Assembly (NCBI GenBank): GCA_043421945.1
Contig: JBHOGO010000094.1
Coordinates: 1 to 15,905 of the forward strand
DNA: 15,905 bases
Origin: Thaumasiovibrio sp043421945
Lineage (GTDB): Bacteria; Pseudomonadota; Gammaproteobacteria; Enterobacterales; Vibrionaceae
Direction: 5' to 3'
The notes below the pieces were generated by a model that did not search any database, was not told the origin of the DNA, and saw only the letters and a list, made by a program, of their open reading frames with translations. A program made the translations under genes and the position numbers. Below are positions 13,184-15,905 of the stretch, piece by piece (position 1 is the first letter of the stretch; every line of letters begins with the position of its first letter).

Positions 13184-14080
13184 ATGTGCGCCAATACCAG
13201 CAAAAATGAAAAACAAGTATTAAGCTTCTCTGCCCTGCTTGCAGCAGCCTTTGCAATAGGTGGTTTAGTACTTGGCTTATGGGTTGGCTCACTAGTCATT
13301 ATTTTCGACGGTGTCTATTCTCTCGTTAGTCTGCTGTTAACTTTATTGTCGCTCGCGGCATCTCGATTTATTCAAAAACCTTCTGACGCTGCCTTCCCTT
13401 TTGGACGAGCCGTTATCGAACCTATCGTTATCGCTATCAAAGCATCGGTTATTTTGCTCATTGTAAGTTACTCTCTTTACTCTGCCGTTAGCGCGCTACT
13501 AAGCGGTGGGCGTGAAGTTGACACCTCAGTCGCAACCTTATTTGGCATCATTAACGTTTTAGGGTGTGGTTATGCATGGTGGTATATCGCTCGAAAAAAC
13601 AAACGTTTTTCCACGGGGTTAATTAACGCGGAAGTCAGTCAATGGAAAATGGATACGCTTCTTAGTATCGCGGTTGCAGCAGGCTTTGCACTTGCTTGGC
13701 TAGTCTCGCTCTCTTCACTCAACGCTTATGCTGTTTATGCCGACCCACTAATGATGTGTCTCATGTCATTCTATTTCATTAAAGTCCCCTTGATGATGCT
13801 TAGGGATGCAACTCGCGAATTAATGATGATGCGCCCAAGTAAAGAGATCTGTGCCCAAGTTGGAAAGCAGGTAAGAGCGGTAAGCAACGAAGCAGAGCAA
13901 AATATTGAACTAACCAGAATGACAAAGGTTGGTAATGAACTGCGCGTCAATGTTGATATCCATACAGAGAATGCGTCTTCTATCGCGATTGATGATATAG
14001 AAAAAACGCGTCGCTCACTTCAGCGCAGATTATCCACCATGCCATTTGAATTACAACTCAGTCTAAATATTGCCCGCTAG
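13184..14080 (+). CDS. Cation diffusion facilitator (CDF) family transporter, atypical metal site
   Basis: Inner-membrane protein of 298 residues with about six predicted helices: 13-33, 36-60, 76-105, 115-136, 157-178 and 182-205. A cytoplasmic C-terminal domain follows (about 210-298), ending in an alpha/beta region with NVDIHTE, as in CDF exporters. CDF proteins export divalent metals by proton antiport. The zinc site of E. coli YiiP (D45, D49, H153, D157) seems partly changed: in helix 2, FDGVYS gives D42 and S46; in helix 5, QWKMD gives Q153 and D157. Zinc may therefore not be the substrate. ATG 13184 has only a weak GAGA upstream. It stands alone, with the LysR gene upstream and umuC convergent downstream. 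Family assignment is good, metal unknown. Confidence 0.85.
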   Translation: MCANTSKNEKQVLSFSALLAAAFAIGGLVLGLWVGSLVIIFDGVYSLVSLLLTLLSLAASRFIQKPSDAAFPFGRAVIEPIVIAIKASVILLIVSYSLYSAVSALLSGGREVDTSVATLFGIINVLGCGYAWWYIARKNKRFSTGLINAEVSQWKMDTLLSIAVAAGFALAWLVSLSSLNAYAVYADPLMMCLMSFYFIKVPLMMLRDATRELMMMRPSKEICAQVGKQVRAVSNEAEQNIELTRMTKVGNELRVNVDIHTENASSIAIDDIEKTRRSLQRRLSTMPFELQLSLNIAR

Positions 14081-14145
14081 GTTTAATCCTCTCTTATTCA
14101 CGTAAAAAAGTGGCTAGGTTAACGACGGTCATGTAACGATAAGCC

Positions 14146-15414
14146 CTATCGACAATGCGCCGTTGGTAAATCAGACCATTTTGTCAGATAAGCAGGAGAA
14201 AGCCGATCACGCGTCATCTTTGCTTTTGCTTCAAATCCTTCAGATCCAAGACGTACTACCCGCTCCCCCGCATGCAAGTTGATAATGTCCATCGCCTTCA
14301 TTAATCGTGTGTCCTGCTTGGGTGCGAACATGTCTACCTGCGCTTGTTCCATATTGCACAAATCTAAGCAGCGACAACCTACCTTGTAATAGCGTTGTCC
14401 CTCTTTGAATAGTCCCTTATTCATTACCTCCGTCATCGCTTTAGTTAATGAACGGGTATCATCAATTGCGGTCACAAACCGTACAGTTTCACTGCGTGAA
14501 AAAGATTCCGTTGCATGCTGTCCAGATGAAACGTAAAACTGTACACAACGGCTACCTAGCCCTGCCTTACGTAGTTTCACTGCTGCCACCGCAATCCGAG
14601 CACTCAGTGCTTGATGCAGCTCATCATAGCTCTTTGCACGTACCGTTAAGCTCAAACTCGCACTGATCTCTTGTTTACTATGCACATCAGGAAAACTGCG
14701 AAAGTTATAAACCTGCTCACCATTGAGTTCACGTACCACGCGCTCAAGGTTCACCGAGGCAGACTGCCGAGCAAACTTAACCGGCATACGGGCAAGCTCT
14801 GCCGCTGTGGTGATCCCTTTATCTGCGAGCATGGCGGCAGTGCGACGGCCAACCCCCCAAATGTCACCAACAGAGACTTGTTTGAGTATCTGAGCTTCAT
14901 TACGCGATGTTAACAGTGCAATACCACGGTAACCATCAAAGCTCTTTCCAACATGACTCGCTATCTTCGCTAGAGTAAACGTTCGCCCAAGGCCACACCC
15001 AATGGGCAATCTTGTATTTGTCCAAGCAAGACGTCGCGCTTGCCGTGCCGTCGCTATCCATTCATCATCACTTTGTTCGATGGTATCAACGGCAGCAAAG
15101 GCTTCATCGATGCTGTAACGGTGATAATGAGTAAAAATTCCCGACTCTTCCAAGGTGTTGTGTAGTCTGTTGGACATATCGGCATAAAGAGAATAGTTGG
15201 AGCTAAACACCGCAACACCACAGGCTTCCAGCATCGCTTTTTGCTGAAAATACGGCGCGAACTTCTTCACCCCTACAGCCTTGGCCTTTTTGTTTGCCGC
15301 GACGATCATCCCATCACCGTTACTGAGTACCACGATCGGTTTATCCCGAAGATCAGGTCGAAACACCGACTCCACTGAGCAATACATAGCGTGAACATCG
15401 CATAGAAATATCAT
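14146..15414 (-). CDS. umuC: DNA polymerase V catalytic subunit UmuC (Y-family)
   Basis: Error-prone translesion polymerase; with processed UmuD it forms DNA polymerase V in the SOS response. From ATG 15414 it has 422 residues, exactly the length of E. coli UmuC, and the ATG overlaps the umuD stop as ATGA, so translation is coupled. An in-frame TTG at 15435 is rejected for this reason. Visible: CDVHAMYCSVE with catalytic D6 and steric-gate Y11, YSIDEAF with D103/E104, the GLGRTFTLAKIAS palm/finger motif, GDIWGVGRR helix-hairpin-helix region, and the beta-clamp motif QVDMF at 359-363. The C-terminal end is complete (SPAYLTKWSDL). A short CGATA/TATCG hairpin straddles the stop codon; a real terminator is not clear in the 65 bp before the convergent transporter gene. 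Confidence 0.95.
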   Translation of the reverse strand: MIFLCDVHAMYCSVESVFRPDLRDKPIVVLSNGDGMIVAANKKAKAVGVKKFAPYFQQKAMLEACGVAVFSSNYSLYADMSNRLHNTLEESGIFTHYHRYSIDEAFAAVDTIEQSDDEWIATARQARRLAWTNTRLPIGCGLGRTFTLAKIASHVGKSFDGYRGIALLTSRNEAQILKQVSVGDIWGVGRRTAAMLADKGITTAAELARMPVKFARQSASVNLERVVRELNGEQVYNFRSFPDVHSKQEISASLSLTVRAKSYDELHQALSARIAVAAVKLRKAGLGSRCVQFYVSSGQHATESFSRSETVRFVTAIDDTRSLTKAMTEVMNKGLFKEGQRYYKVGCRCLDLCNMEQAQVDMFAPKQDTRLMKAMDIINLHAGERVVRLGSEGFEAKAKMTRDRLSPAYLTKWSDLPTAHCR

Positions 15415-15800
15415 CGGTTTAACGGGCGATGACAACGAATAGACTGAACCACAACACCCTCAATAAGAGAAGCTGAAGTGATGGTCACAGGTGCATGAGC
15501 CTCATTCGCACTGACTAAGCGCTGCTGCTGAAGATCCAACAGCTTCACCACAAACAATCCTTCATGCGTTGCGACAACCACATCACCATGCCGTGGCTGG
15601 CAAGCACGATCGACCACCAGCAAATCCCCGTCATAGATCCCTACCCCCGTCATACTGTCACCCTGAGCACACACAAAATACGTGGAAGACTTACGCTCAC
15701 CCACAATTAAATCGTCTAAGCTCAAGGGCTTTAAAGCGGAATATTCTGAAGCAGGACTTTCAAATTGGCTGATCCCAGCGCTAGCACTCACGAGAGACAT
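15411..15800 (-). CDS. umuD: SOS mutagenesis protein UmuD (LexA-type autopeptidase)
   Basis: After RecA-stimulated self-cleavage UmuD becomes the accessory subunit of DNA polymerase V. The 129-residue protein has the Ser-Lys dyad at S49 (GDSMTG) and K86 (FVVKLLD), 37 residues apart as in E. coli UmuD (S60, K97). The probable cleavage site is A8-G9 in SASAG, giving an unusually short N-terminal arm compared with the 24 residues cut from E. coli UmuD. ATG 15800 has GAGGG about 7 nt upstream. It is the first gene of the umuDC operon, overlapping umuC by four bases, and has a good promoter, but no full LexA operator was found. Otherwise the family is unmistakable. Confidence 0.93.
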   Translation of the reverse strand: MSLVSASAGISQFESPASEYSALKPLSLDDLIVGERKSSTYFVCAQGDSMTGVGIYDGDLLVVDRACQPRHGDVVVATHEGLFVVKLLDLQQQRLVSANEAHAPVTITSASLIEGVVVQSIRCHRPLNR

Positions 15801-15818
15801 AGGCCACCCTCAATTACT

Positions 15819-15841
15819 GTACAAACATGGCTCTGTTGTAC
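15819..15841. promoter_or_regulatory. Dyad in the umuD leader containing one LexA half-site
   Basis: GTACAA (15819-15824) and TTGTAC (15836-15841) form an inverted repeat with an 11-bp spacer. TACTGTAC at 15815-15822 matches one half of the LexA box TACTGTATATATATACAGTA, but the CAG partner 10 bp on is missing. It may be a degenerate SOS operator. Confidence 0.35.
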
Positions 15842-15855
15842 TTCCGTGTTGCTGG

Positions 15856-15883
15856 TCTATACTCATGATCCTGAAAAGATCAA
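15856..15883 (-). promoter_or_regulatory. Sigma-70 promoter for umuDC
   Basis: On the minus strand, TTGATC (15878-15883) and TATAGA (15856-15861) with a 16-bp spacer. Transcription would start near 15849, about 49 nt before ATG 15800, so the dyad with the LexA half-site lies inside the early transcribed region. Confidence 0.6.
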
Positions 15884-15905
15884 AGCAGATGGCGGCAACA
15901 ATGGG

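Noticed and set aside
15889..15905. Possible plus-strand gene start ATGGCGGCAACAATGGG at the right edge
   Set aside because: Only five complete codons are visible and there is no way to test coding.

Overview
The window looks like a piece of a Vibrionaceae chromosome. I judge this from protein resemblance (a YfcZ/YiiS-family protein, a DUF2750/DUF2960-type pair, CheV, a VllY-like HPPD, UmuDC) and from the moderate, slightly AT-rich composition. No search was run. I see no rRNA, tRNA, CRISPR array, insertion sequence, integrase or convincing attachment site. The gene mix is housekeeping and stress genes plus poorly characterised small ones, arranged mostly as single genes or short operons.

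Layout. 102-3226 is a minus-strand block: a lipoprotein of the phospholipase D/cardiolipin synthase superfamily, a GNAT acetyltransferase, a cytidine deaminase-like gene broken by a one-base frameshift, and a three-helix membrane protein. The last three are closely spaced and probably co-transcribed. 3511-4320 is a YidA-like HAD phosphatase. It meets a minus-strand DUF2960/DUF2750-type pair (4460-5097) at a bidirectional terminator. The divergent region 5098-5382 carries an inverted pair of DnaA-box-like sites. From it starts an unrecognised protein (5383-6594) with four predicted membrane helices, a probably periplasmic coiled coil and a C-terminal winged-helix-like domain; this is the most unusual gene here.

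Across a convergent terminator lie 4-hydroxyphenylpyruvate dioxygenase (6768-7835), a Tyr-containing 28-codon small ORF directly upstream of it (7904-7990), and a YjaB-like acetyltransferase (8005-8454), all on the minus strand. Plus-strand genes follow: a YfcZ/YiiS-family protein, an unannotated-looking 56-residue small protein with a strong Shine-Dalgarno and its own terminator (9296-9466), CheV, an adenine deaminase of the adenosine deaminase superfamily, a LysR regulator, and a cation-diffusion-facilitator-like transporter whose usual metal ligands are partly replaced. The right end is a minus-strand umuDC operon (14146-15800) with a 4-base start/stop overlap and a recognisable promoter, but no full LexA box.

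Functionally the window mixes membrane lipid metabolism, purine salvage, aromatic amino acid catabolism, chemotaxis, metal transport and SOS mutagenesis. These systems are neighbours, with no sign of one integrated pathway. Several upstream in-frame extensions were trimmed using Shine-Dalgarno position or family start, as explained per gene.
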